DNA from: Bacillota bacterium
GTDB taxonomy: Bacteria > Bacillota > Clostridia > Peptostreptococcales > Anaerovoracaceae
Assembly: GCA_016287035.1 (NCBI GenBank)
Contig: JAEEVI010000010.1
Location: 1 to 18,651, forward strand
Length of the DNA stretch: 18,651 nucleotides
Direction of reading: 5' to 3'
A model generated the notes under the pieces. The model had not been told where the DNA came from and did no database searches. It saw only the letters and a program-made list of their open reading frames with translations. Within the stretch, counting starts at the first letter, position 1; every line of letters starts with the position of its first letter. This document shows, in pieces, positions 7,791 through 14,918 of this stretch. Made by a program: the position numbers and the translations under genes.

Positions 7791-7819
7791 TTGCAATTAA
7801 ACGACCCTTTTGCTAAAAT
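7791..7819 (+). promoter_or_regulatory. Predicted fumC promoter with extended -10
   Basis: TTGCAA (7791-7796) and TAAAAT (7814-7819) are 17 bases apart, and TGC immediately before the -10 makes an extended -10 element. Transcription should start near 7826, leaving an approximately 83-base leader before the GTG start of fumC. A second TAAAAT at 7831-7836 lacks a matching -35. The leader has GTTTTT (7843-7848) complementary to AAAAAC (7875-7880) around a CGCG-GATT-CGCG mini-hairpin, of unknown significance. Confidence 0.65.
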
Positions 7820-7908
7820 ATATTTTATTGTAAAATGAGAACGTTTTTCGCGGATTCGCGCGGGCTCATTTCGCAAAAACTTGCGCGCAGCGCACGGGAG
7901 CTATCAGA

Positions 7909-9285
7909 GTGGATTATCGCACAGAGCACGATTCAATGGGAGAGATGAGGGTCCCCGCCGACAGGCTTTGGGGAGCTCAGACTCAGCGCAGCCTGGAGAA
8001 CTTCAGGATAGGCGTCGGCATAGAGGTCATGCCCAGGGAGATAACCCACGCTTTTGGCGTTCTCAAGAAAGCCGCGGCGATCGCCAACAACGCGATATGC
8101 CCGCAGCGCATGACGGACGAAAAGACCGGGGCAATTTGCGCCGCCTGCGACGAGGTCGCTTCCGGCGCCCTCGACGGTCATTTTCCGCTCGTCGTATGGC
8201 AGACCGGTTCCGGAACGCAGTCGAACATGAACGCGAACGAGGTCATCGCCCGCAGGGCGGGCCTGATACTCGGGAAGGATATCATCCATCCGAACGACGA
8301 CGTGAACATGAGCCAGTCCTCCAACGATACGTTCCCGACGGCCATGCACATAGCGGCCGTAACGGCTGTGGAGGACAAGCTGATACCGGCGGCGGAGCAT
8401 CTCATAGAGACCTTCAGGCGCCTTGAAAAGGAGAACGAAGGGATCGTCAAGAGCGGACGCACGCACCTTCAGGACGCTACGCCGATAAGCTTCTCCCAGG
8501 AGATCAGCGGCTGGCGCAGCAGTCTTGAACGCGGCATAGAGCTGCTGAAGCTCACCTGCGGACCGCTCCGCGAGCTCGCGCTCGGCGGGACAGCCGTGGG
8601 AACGGGGCTCAACGCTCCCGAGGGCTTTGCCGAAAGGGTTGCCGAAGAAGTCTCGAAGATCCTCGGAAAGGACTTCAGGACAGCTCCCAACAAGTTCCAC
8701 GCGCTCACGTCGAAGGACGAGCTGGTCGCGGCGCACGGCGCGATAAAGGCCATGGCGTGCGACATGATGAAGATCGCAAACGACGTGCGGTGGCTGGCTT
8801 CCGGTCCAAGAGACGGGCTCGGGGAGATAACTATACCGGCGAACGAGCCGGGATCGTCGATAATGCCGGGAAAGGTCAATCCCACGCAGTGCGAGGCCGT
8901 CACGATGGTCGCCGTTCAGATAATGGGCAACGACGCCGCGGTGGGGATCGCCGCTTCCCAGGGCAATTTCGAGCTCAACGTGTTCATGCCCGTGTGCGCC
9001 TACAATTTCCTGCAGTCGGCAAGGCTGCTCGCGGAGGCGATCGCCTCGTTCGATAAGAACTGCGCGTCCGGCATAACCGCGAACAGGGAAAAGATGCGCG
9101 GCAATCTATATAACTCGCTCATGCTGGTGACGGCGCTGAATCCGTACATAGGGTACGAAAACGCCGCCAGGACGGCGAAAAAGGCTTACGCAGAGAATAT
9201 CTCGCTGAAGGAGGCATGCGTCGCGCTCGGCTATCTTACGCCGGAGAAGTTCGACGAGGTCTTCCGTCCGGAGGCGATGGTATAA
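7909..9285 (+). CDS. fumC: Class II fumarate hydratase
   Basis: A 458-residue member of the fumarase/aspartase superfamily interconverting fumarate and malate. It is iron-independent and tetrameric in known members. Signature segments are TGSGTQSNMNANEV (99-112), the HPNDDVNMSQSSND region (127-140), SGRTHLQDATP (182-192) with the active-site histidine, and the superfamily signature GSSIMPGKVNP (315-325) followed by TQCEAVTM, which favours fumarase over aspartase. The start is GTG at 7909: GGGAG lies 8 bases upstream and the residues DYRTEHDSMGEMRVPADRLWGAQ align with the usual FumC N-terminus; the ATG at 7936 would cut off that conserved strand. It has its own promoter and no terminator is visible after it, so read-through into the hydrogenase genes is possible. 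Confidence 0.96.
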   Translation: MDYRTEHDSMGEMRVPADRLWGAQTQRSLENFRIGVGIEVMPREITHAFGVLKKAAAIANNAICPQRMTDEKTGAICAACDEVASGALDGHFPLVVWQTGSGTQSNMNANEVIARRAGLILGKDIIHPNDDVNMSQSSNDTFPTAMHIAAVTAVEDKLIPAAEHLIETFRRLEKENEGIVKSGRTHLQDATPISFSQEISGWRSSLERGIELLKLTCGPLRELALGGTAVGTGLNAPEGFAERVAEEVSKILGKDFRTAPNKFHALTSKDELVAAHGAIKAMACDMMKIANDVRWLASGPRDGLGEITIPANEPGSSIMPGKVNPTQCEAVTMVAVQIMGNDAAVGIAASQGNFELNVFMPVCAYNFLQSARLLAEAIASFDKNCASGITANREKMRGNLYNSLMLVTALNPYIGYENAARTAKKAYAENISLKEACVALGYLTPEKFDEVFRPEAMV

Positions 9286-9291
9286 AAAAGT

Positions 9292-9332
9292 TATAATTGC
9301 ACACCGCGTGCCGGCCTGCGCGCGGGAGTGTC
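9292..9332 (+). promoter_or_regulatory. Possible promoter element and hairpin before the hydrogenase genes
   Basis: The 79-base gap between fumC and hydC contains a perfect -10 hexamer TATAAT (9292-9297), but no recognisable -35 at 16-18 bases. It is followed by a GC-rich imperfect hairpin: ACACCGCG (9301-9308) against CGCGG-GA-GTGT (9321-9331), interrupted by a small bulge. No T run follows, so it is not a standard terminator. I see no Rex-type operator. Function is not established. Confidence 0.3.
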
Positions 9333-9364
9333 TGCTAAAGGTGTTTAAAATTAAGGAGGCAGGA

Positions 9365-9853
9365 ATGGGTCATTTACAGAGTGCTGCGGTGCGGCAGATC
9401 GAGGAGATCTGCGACAGGTACCGCGGAGAGAACACTCCGCTCATCATGATCCTCAGCGACATCCAGAAGGAATTCGGATATATTCCTCTGGAGGTGCAGG
9501 AGATCGTCTCGAAGAAGACTGGTATCTCTGTCGCCGAGATCTACGGAGTGGTCACGTTTTATTCGTTCTTTTCGCTCGAGCCGAAGGGAAAGTACGTCAT
9601 CGGATGCTGTCTGGGCACTGCATGTTACGTAAAGGGCGCGCAGAAGATCATCGATCAGTTCTGCGAGCTTCTTGGCATCCAGCCCGGCCAGACGACCGAG
9701 GACCAGCTCTTCAGCATCGACGCTCTCCGCTGCATCGGAGCCTGCGCTGCAGCGCCGGCCGTATCGATCAACGGCAAGGTGTACGCGCGCGTCGACGTCA
9801 AGGACGTTCCCCGCATAATCGCCGAGTACAGGGAGGTGGCCGAGAATGTATAA
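9365..9853 (+). CDS. hydC: NuoE-like [2Fe-2S] subunit of NAD(H)-linked hydrogenase
   Basis: A 162-residue thioredoxin-like ferredoxin subunit related to NuoE of complex I, HydC of Thermotoga and HndA of Desulfovibrio. An N-terminal helical part (about 1-70, with the NuoE pattern IQKEFGYIP and YGVVTFYSFF) precedes the cluster domain. The [2Fe-2S] ligands are C82-x4-C87-x35-C123-x3-C127, matching the family spacing exactly. The ATG at 9365 is chosen because AAGGAGG ends 5 bases upstream; upstream codons in the same frame (from 9308) have no family similarity. The protein passes electrons between the flavin subunit and the hydrogenase core in the cytoplasm. It overlaps the next gene by 8 bases. 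The label hydC is by role; NuoE alone cannot separate a hydrogenase from a formate dehydrogenase partner, but the neighbours settle it. Confidence 0.93.
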   Translation: MGHLQSAAVRQIEEICDRYRGENTPLIMILSDIQKEFGYIPLEVQEIVSKKTGISVAEIYGVVTFYSFFSLEPKGKYVIGCCLGTACYVKGAQKIIDQFCELLGIQPGQTTEDQLFSIDALRCIGACAAAPAVSINGKVYARVDVKDVPRIIAEYREVAENV

Positions 9854-11711
9854 ATCCGTCGACGAGCTCCGCGCAGCGATCGAAGTCTATACAAAAGAAC
9901 TCAGCTCAAAGTTTGACGGTACTTCCGACAAGCGCTACATAATGCTCTGCGGAGGCACCGGCTGCATGTCCGCCGGCACTATGGATCTCAAGGCAGAACT
10001 GGAAAAGTACCTCGCCCAGTACGGCGTCGCCGACAAGTTCGAGATCAGGGTGGTCGGATGCTTCGGGCTCTGCTCCGAAGGACCGTTCGTCCGCATGTTC
10101 CCCGAGAACGTTCTCTACAGGCTCGTAAAGCCCGAGGACGTCGAGGAGATCGTAAGAAAGGACTGCGTCGACGGACAGATCGTCGAAAGGCTCATCTACG
10201 TCGACGAGAAGACCGGGAACCTCATCCCGAAGATGGAGGATATCCCGTTCTATACGAAGCAGAAGAGGATCGCTCTTCACGGCTGCGGCGTCATCGATCC
10301 GGACAAGATCGAGGAAGCTCTCGGATGCGGAGGTTATCAGGGCCTCATCAAAGCTCTTTCCATGGACAGAGCCGACGTCATCAAGATGATCCTCGATTCC
10401 GGACTCAGAGGCAAGGGCGGCGGCGGATTCCCGACCGGCCGCAAGTGGCAGTTCGCGTACGATCAGAAGAGCGACGAGAAATACGTGGTATGCAACGGCG
10501 ACGAGGGCGACCCCGGCGCGTTCATGGACAGATCCGTGCTCGAGGATAATCCTCTCGCGGTCATCGAAGGCATGGCGATCGCGGGATACGCGATCGGCGC
10601 GAGCGAAGGCTACTTCTACATCCGCGCCGAGTATCCGAAGGCGGTAGCCAGGATCCGTCAGACGATCAAGAAGGCCGAAGAGCTCGGTCTGCTCGGAGAC
10701 AACATACTCGGAACAGATTTCTGCTTCCACGCGCACGTAAGGCTCGGCGCCGGCGCTTTCGTCTGCGGCGAGGAGACGGCGCTGCTCAATTCAATAATGG
10801 GTCTGCGCGGAATGCCCAGACCGCGTCCGCCTTTCCCCGCGGTCAAGGGCCTGTGGGATAAGCCGACGATCGTAAACAACGTTGAGACTCTGGCGACAGT
10901 TCCCTACATACTCCGCGAGGGACTCGACGCGTTCACGTGCTACGGCACCGAGAAGTCCAAGGGCACGAAGGTGTTCTGCCTGGGCGGCAAGGTCAAGAAC
11001 GTAGGCCTCGTCGAGATCCCCATGGGCACGACGCTCCGCGAGCTCATCTACGACATCGGCGGCGGCATCCAGAACGGAAAGAAGTTCAAGGCCATCCAGA
11101 CCGGCGGTCCTTCGGGCGGATGTCTCACCGAGGCTCAGCTCGACACGCCGATCGACTTCGACAACATGGTCGCTCAGGGCTCGATGATGGGCTCCGGCGG
11201 CGCGATCGTAATGGACGAGGATAACTGCATGGTCGACGTCGCGAAGTTCTACATGGGCTTCATCTGCGACGAGTCGTGCGGAAAGTGCACGCCCTGCAGG
11301 ATCGGCACCAAGCGCATGATGGAGACCCTCGAACGCATCACCAGCGGCAGAGGAACGATGGAGGATTTCGAGGAGTTCGACCAGATCTCCGACGCCTGCA
11401 AGAACAACTCGCTCTGCGCTCTCGGTCAGACCGCGTCCAACCCGATCAGATCGACTATCACTCATTTCAAGGACGAGTACATCGCTCACATCGTCGACAA
11501 GACATGTCCTGCCGGCGTATGCAAGGACCTCATCCAGTACCGCATAGATCCCGAAAAGTGCATGAAGTGCTCCATCTGCTCGCGCAGCTGCCCGGTGCAG
11601 GCCATCTCCGGCGTTCCCGGCAAGGAGCCGTACGTCATCGATACGAGCAAGTGCATCAGATGCGGAATGTGCATGGCATCCTGCAAGTTCGATGCGATAT
11701 TCAAGGAATAG
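9846..11711 (+). CDS. hydB: NuoF-like flavin/NAD(H)-binding hydrogenase subunit with extra ferredoxin domains
   Basis: A 621-residue diaphorase subunit of the HydB/HndC type. Domains in order: a thioredoxin-like [2Fe-2S] domain (about 30-105; ligands C35, C40, C72, C76); the FMN and NAD(H) domain with GLRGKGGGGFPTGRKW (186-201) and CNGDEGDPGAF (216-226), then GEETALLNS and RGMPRPRPPFPA; an SLBB-like domain (about 370-430); a [4Fe-4S] domain with C478-x2-C481-x2-C484 plus C524; and a C-terminal two-[4Fe-4S] ferredoxin (C572, C575, C578, C582 and C603, C606, C609, C613). This composition is that of trimeric hydrogenases coupling NADH, ferredoxin and H2, so electron bifurcation or confurcation is inferred. 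The start overlaps the hydC stop; the stop lies 9 bases before hydA. Isoleucine is encoded mainly by ATC, unlike the arg genes. Confidence 0.94.
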   Translation: MYKSVDELRAAIEVYTKELSSKFDGTSDKRYIMLCGGTGCMSAGTMDLKAELEKYLAQYGVADKFEIRVVGCFGLCSEGPFVRMFPENVLYRLVKPEDVEEIVRKDCVDGQIVERLIYVDEKTGNLIPKMEDIPFYTKQKRIALHGCGVIDPDKIEEALGCGGYQGLIKALSMDRADVIKMILDSGLRGKGGGGFPTGRKWQFAYDQKSDEKYVVCNGDEGDPGAFMDRSVLEDNPLAVIEGMAIAGYAIGASEGYFYIRAEYPKAVARIRQTIKKAEELGLLGDNILGTDFCFHAHVRLGAGAFVCGEETALLNSIMGLRGMPRPRPPFPAVKGLWDKPTIVNNVETLATVPYILREGLDAFTCYGTEKSKGTKVFCLGGKVKNVGLVEIPMGTTLRELIYDIGGGIQNGKKFKAIQTGGPSGGCLTEAQLDTPIDFDNMVAQGSMMGSGGAIVMDEDNCMVDVAKFYMGFICDESCGKCTPCRIGTKRMMETLERITSGRGTMEDFEEFDQISDACKNNSLCALGQTASNPIRSTITHFKDEYIAHIVDKTCPAGVCKDLIQYRIDPEKCMKCSICSRSCPVQAISGVPGKEPYVIDTSKCIRCGMCMASCKFDAIFKE

Positions 11712-11720
11712 GAGGCAGCC

Positions 11721-13487
11721 ATGAGTAACGTTAACATCACAATCGAAGGTCAGAGCTACTCCGTGGATTCCTCTCTGACGGTGCTCGAAGCGGCGAGAAG
11801 CTGCGGTTACGAGATCCCTTCGCTGTGCTCCTTCAACCACGGCGAATGCAATCAGGGTTCCTGCCGCGTATGTCTCGTCGAGGTGGAGGGCGCCAGAGGC
11901 CTCGTAGCTTCCTGCGTATACCCCGTAAACGAGGGTATGGTCGTAAAGATCAACACACCCAAGGCTATAAAGGCTAGAAGGACCTCCGTGGAGCTCCTTC
12001 TCTCCAACCACTCCCAGAACTGCCAGCAGTGCCATAAGAACGGCCGCTGCGAGCTGCTCGACGTCGCCAAGGCCGTCGGAGCCAGAGAGAACATGTTCAC
12101 GGGAGAAAAGACAGAGGTCTTTTACGACGATCTGTCGCCGTCCATCATCAGGGACACCTCCAAGTGCATCCTCTGCGGACGCTGCATCGCCAGGTGCAAG
12201 AACGCCCACGGCAACGGCGTGCTCGGATACGAAAGGCGCGGCTTCAACGCGTTCGTAGCTCCCGCCGGAAACATCTCCCTCGCGCAGTCGCCGTGTCTCA
12301 TGTGCGGCCAGTGCGTGGCCGTATGCCCCGTAGGCGCTCTGATCGAAAAGACGGATCTTCCTCTCGTCGACAAGGCGTTCGAGGAAGGAAAGCACGTGAT
12401 CGTCCAGACCGCTCCCGCAGTAAGGGCGGGCCTCGGAGAAGAGTTCGGCATGCCGATCGGAACGGCTGTGACCGGCAAGATGGTCGCGGCTCTGCGCAGG
12501 CTCGGATTCGAGAAGGTCTACGACACGGACTTCGGCGCAGACCTCACCATCATGGAAGAGGCCACCGAGCTCCTCAACAGGATAAAGAACGGCGGAAAGC
12601 TCCCGATGATCACGTCGTGCTCGCCGGGCTGGATCAACTACGCCGAGACGTATTACGGCGACATACTCGACCACGTTTCTTCCTGCAAGTCTCCTCACCA
12701 GATGCAGGGAGCGATCCTCAAGTCGTACTACTGCCAGGTGCACAACATCGATCCGAAGGATCTCTTCGTCGTATCGATAATGCCCTGCACGGCTAAGAAG
12801 TTCGAGAAGGAAAGGCCCCAGATGCAGAAGGGCGGCATAAAGGACGTCGACGCGGTGCTCACCGTCAGGGAGCTCGGCGACATGATCAAGCGCTCCGGTA
12901 TGCTCTTCACGAGGCTTCCGGACGAGGACTACGATCACGACATCATGGGCACCTACACCGGCGCCGCCGTCATATTCGGCGTTACCGGCGGCGTTATGGA
13001 GGCAGCTCTCCGTACCGCGTATTACGTGCTCGAGGGCAAGGAATACGGACCGATCAAGTTCGAGCAGGTCCGCGGTTTCGACGACCTCAAGGAGGCCAGC
13101 CTCGAGATCGGCGGCATGACGCTGAACATCGCCGTAACGAGCGGCATGAAGAACGCGAAGCCTCTGCTCGACGACATCAGAGAGGGCAAGTCCAAGTATC
13201 ACTTCATAGAGATCATGTGCTGCCCGGGCGGCTGCGTCAACGGCGGCGGAATGCCCTTCGTGCGCCACAGGTTCCTGCCGAACGAGGAGATCAACATCCT
13301 CGACACCTACAGGCAGAAGAGGGCCGCGGCGCTCTACAGCGAGGACGAGAGGCAGGAGCTCCGCCAGTCCCACAACAACCCGCAGATAAAGGAACTGTAC
13401 GAGAAGTTCCTCGGCGAGCCCAACTCTCACAAGGCTCACGAGCTCCTTCACACGGATTACGCGGCGAGAGAACCGTTCAGGATCTGA
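11721..13487 (+). CDS. hydA: [FeFe] hydrogenase catalytic subunit
   Basis: A 588-residue group A [FeFe] hydrogenase. Domains: plant-type [2Fe-2S] (C36, C48, C51, C65); His-ligated [4Fe-4S] (H97-x3-C101-x2-C104-x5-C110); two-[4Fe-4S] ferredoxin (C149, C152, C155, C159; C192, C195, C198, C202); the H-cluster domain (about 225-515); and the small-subunit-like tail (about 520-580, fused). H-cluster motifs are L1 TSCSPGW (298-304), L2 MPCTAKKFE (354-362) and L3 EIMCCPGGCVNGGGMP (497-512). Likely proton-path residues E280, E283, C300 and S320 are kept. Serine 301 stands where the prototype enzyme has its second L1 cysteine, and Met511 replaces the usual Gln. AGGAGG lies 4 bases after the hydB stop, so the three genes form an operon. 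There is no extra C-terminal domain, which makes it closer in length to HndD than to Thermotoga HydA. Maturases HydE, HydF and HydG are not in the window. Confidence 0.95.
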   Translation: MSNVNITIEGQSYSVDSSLTVLEAARSCGYEIPSLCSFNHGECNQGSCRVCLVEVEGARGLVASCVYPVNEGMVVKINTPKAIKARRTSVELLLSNHSQNCQQCHKNGRCELLDVAKAVGARENMFTGEKTEVFYDDLSPSIIRDTSKCILCGRCIARCKNAHGNGVLGYERRGFNAFVAPAGNISLAQSPCLMCGQCVAVCPVGALIEKTDLPLVDKAFEEGKHVIVQTAPAVRAGLGEEFGMPIGTAVTGKMVAALRRLGFEKVYDTDFGADLTIMEEATELLNRIKNGGKLPMITSCSPGWINYAETYYGDILDHVSSCKSPHQMQGAILKSYYCQVHNIDPKDLFVVSIMPCTAKKFEKERPQMQKGGIKDVDAVLTVRELGDMIKRSGMLFTRLPDEDYDHDIMGTYTGAAVIFGVTGGVMEAALRTAYYVLEGKEYGPIKFEQVRGFDDLKEASLEIGGMTLNIAVTSGMKNAKPLLDDIREGKSKYHFIEIMCCPGGCVNGGGMPFVRHRFLPNEEINILDTYRQKRAAALYSEDERQELRQSHNNPQIKELYEKFLGEPNSHKAHELLHTDYAAREPFRI

Positions 13488-13506
13488 TATCCGGCTGTCC
13501 GGATAT
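13487..13506 (+). repeat. Hairpin directly at the hydA stop
   Basis: ATATCCGG (13487-13494) and CCGGATAT (13499-13506) form a perfect 8-bp stem with a CTGT loop, beginning at the last base of the hydA stop codon. No T run follows, so it may stabilise the 3' end or assist the terminator just downstream rather than terminate by itself. Confidence 0.55.
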
Positions 13507-13515
13507 AACGGCACG

Positions 13516-13545
13516 GCTCCGGGGCTATTGCCCCGGAGCTCTTTT
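13516..13545 (+). terminator. Rho-independent terminator of the hydrogenase operon
   Basis: A perfect 10-bp stem, GCTCCGGGGC (13516-13525) with GCCCCGGAGC (13530-13539), has a TATT loop and is followed by TCTTTTG. It ends 17 bases before the next start codon, and its loop and 3' arm overlap the presumed -35 of the downstream promoter. Confidence 0.88.
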
Positions 13546-13556
13546 GATTGTATAAT
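13528..13556 (+). promoter_or_regulatory. Predicted promoter giving a leaderless permease transcript
   Basis: A perfect -10 TATAAT (13551-13556) stands 17 bases after TTGCCC (13528-13533, a half-match to the -35 consensus) that lies within the upstream terminator hairpin. Six bases separate the -10 from the ATG at 13563, so transcription would be expected to start at or within a base or two of that A. No Shine-Dalgarno sequence can exist in such a transcript. Confidence 0.6.
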
Positions 13557-13562
13557 CTGCTT

Positions 13563-14858
13563 ATGTTTACAACGACTGCAACGATAATCATATTCGCGGC
13601 GATGATCGTCAGCTACAGCGCCGGAAGGATCCCGATGGCGCTCACGTCGATGATCGGCATGCTCGCGCTCGTGCTGTGCGGCTGCGTCGAGCCTTCGTCC
13701 GTCCTCGGAACGATCGGCAGCGGCACAGTGGTATCTCTCGTGTCCATGTTCGTCCTCGCGGCGGGCCTGAACAGGACGAGCTTCATCGACAGGCTCACCG
13801 GCATCGTCCACAGGGTGTCGGGCGGCTCGTTCAGGAAGGTGCTGGCGGGCTACGTGCTCGTCACGTTCGTGATAGGCCAGTTCCTCCCGTCCACCACGGC
13901 GATAGTCGCTCTGGTATGCCCGCTCGTCGTTTCGATGTGCAGGAAGATCGGAGTCAATCCCTCGAAGATGCTGTATCCCGTCGCGATGGTCGGCGTCACG
14001 GGCGCGTGGACGCTCACGCCGATAGGGCCGTACGCGTCGAACTACATCGAGAGCAACGGCATGCTGCTGGAATACGGCATAACGGACGTCAGCTTCACGA
14101 TATTCGACGAGATGATAGACAAGCTGCCCGTCACGGTATTCGTGATCGTATGGGCGATCTTCTTCGCTCCGAAGCTGGCTCCGGACATCGAGGCTCCGGA
14201 TTCCTTGCCGGACCTCTTCTCCGGCGCGGCCAGGACCGAAAAAGAGCCTCTGACGCCGCTGAAAGAGGCGATAGCCTGCGGAGCGTTCGCGGTAGTCATA
14301 ATAAGTCTTATGTTAGGCTCCTTCGGACTTCCGACTTGGGTCATCCCCGCGTGCGGCGCGTGCGCCGTGGTGCTGGGCGGCGTGCTCACCGAAAAGGAAG
14401 CGATAAGGAGCATGGGGCTGGACATAATAATGATCTACGTCGGCGCCGCTTCGCTCGGAAACGCGTTCGCGAACACCGGAGCGGGCGACCTCATCGGCGG
14501 AGCCGTAGTATCGCTGCTGGGCGACACGCGGAACAGTTATCTCATGGGCTTCCTGTTCTTCGCCGCGGCTTACATCATGACGAGCCTCATCTACAACAGG
14601 GCTGTCAGCAAGATACTCATACCGCTCGTGCTGGTCGTCAGCGTGAGCATGGACTGCGATCCCAGAGGTCTCATGAGGATGTGCTATGTAGGAACCATGT
14701 GCTCGCTCATGACGCCAATGGCGACGACCGCCGTGCCGATAATAATGGGCTGCGGCGGCTACGACCAGCGGCATCTCGTGCGGATGAGCGTCATCCCGGC
14801 GGTACTCATGTGCGCGGTCAGCGTCTTCTTCACGATGACGCGCTTCCCGTGCTGGTAG
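13563..14858 (+). CDS. SLC13/DASS-like anion permease
   Basis: A 431-residue polytopic membrane protein, about 10-11 hydrophobic segments, of the divalent anion:sodium symporter / ArsB-like permease superfamily. Two internal-repeat signature loops are recognisable: QFLPSTTAIVALVCPL (106-121) with the following TLTPIGPYASNYIE, and TSLIYNRAVSKILIPL (340-355) followed by SLMTPMATTAVPIIMGCGGY (381-400). In typical members these loops carry an S-N-T triplet that binds sodium and substrate; here they read PSTT and YNRA. The substrate is therefore not assignable; a dicarboxylate, sulfate or another anion are all possible. The ATG at 13563 is preferred over an in-frame TTG at 13548, which lies next to the -10 and the terminator. 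No Shine-Dalgarno is present. fumC and the hydrogenase lie upstream but in separate transcription units. Confidence 0.8.
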   Translation: MFTTTATIIIFAAMIVSYSAGRIPMALTSMIGMLALVLCGCVEPSSVLGTIGSGTVVSLVSMFVLAAGLNRTSFIDRLTGIVHRVSGGSFRKVLAGYVLVTFVIGQFLPSTTAIVALVCPLVVSMCRKIGVNPSKMLYPVAMVGVTGAWTLTPIGPYASNYIESNGMLLEYGITDVSFTIFDEMIDKLPVTVFVIVWAIFFAPKLAPDIEAPDSLPDLFSGAARTEKEPLTPLKEAIACGAFAVVIISLMLGSFGLPTWVIPACGACAVVLGGVLTEKEAIRSMGLDIIMIYVGAASLGNAFANTGAGDLIGGAVVSLLGDTRNSYLMGFLFFAAAYIMTSLIYNRAVSKILIPLVLVVSVSMDCDPRGLMRMCYVGTMCSLMTPMATTAVPIIMGCGGYDQRHLVRMSVIPAVLMCAVSVFFTMTRFPCW

Positions 14859-14885
14859 CCCTTGCGGCCGCGGCGCGGTCTGCAA

Positions 14886-14918
14886 AAACAGGTCTATAAA
14901 ACAAACAGGTCGATAAAA
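14886..14918 (+). repeat. Tandem duplication at the DUF554 gene start
   Basis: Two copies of AAACAGGTCKATAAAA (14886-14901 and 14903-14918) repeat with a 17-base period and differ at one position. The second copy supplies the weak ribosome binding sequence (AGG at 14907-14909) and the A of the ATG. TATAAA in copy one (14895-14900) could be a -10, but no -35 fits. Confidence 0.8.

Noticed and set aside
10791..13811. A 1006-codon open frame on the minus strand opposite the hydrogenase genes
   Set aside because: It runs antisense to three well-recognised genes, its translation has the Arg/His/Val-rich look of a reverse shadow in GC-rich DNA, and it matches no family I know.
14864..14871. GCGGCCGC palindrome after the permease gene
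   Set aside because: An isolated 8-base palindrome in GC-rich sequence, without T run or partner, gives no evidence of function.
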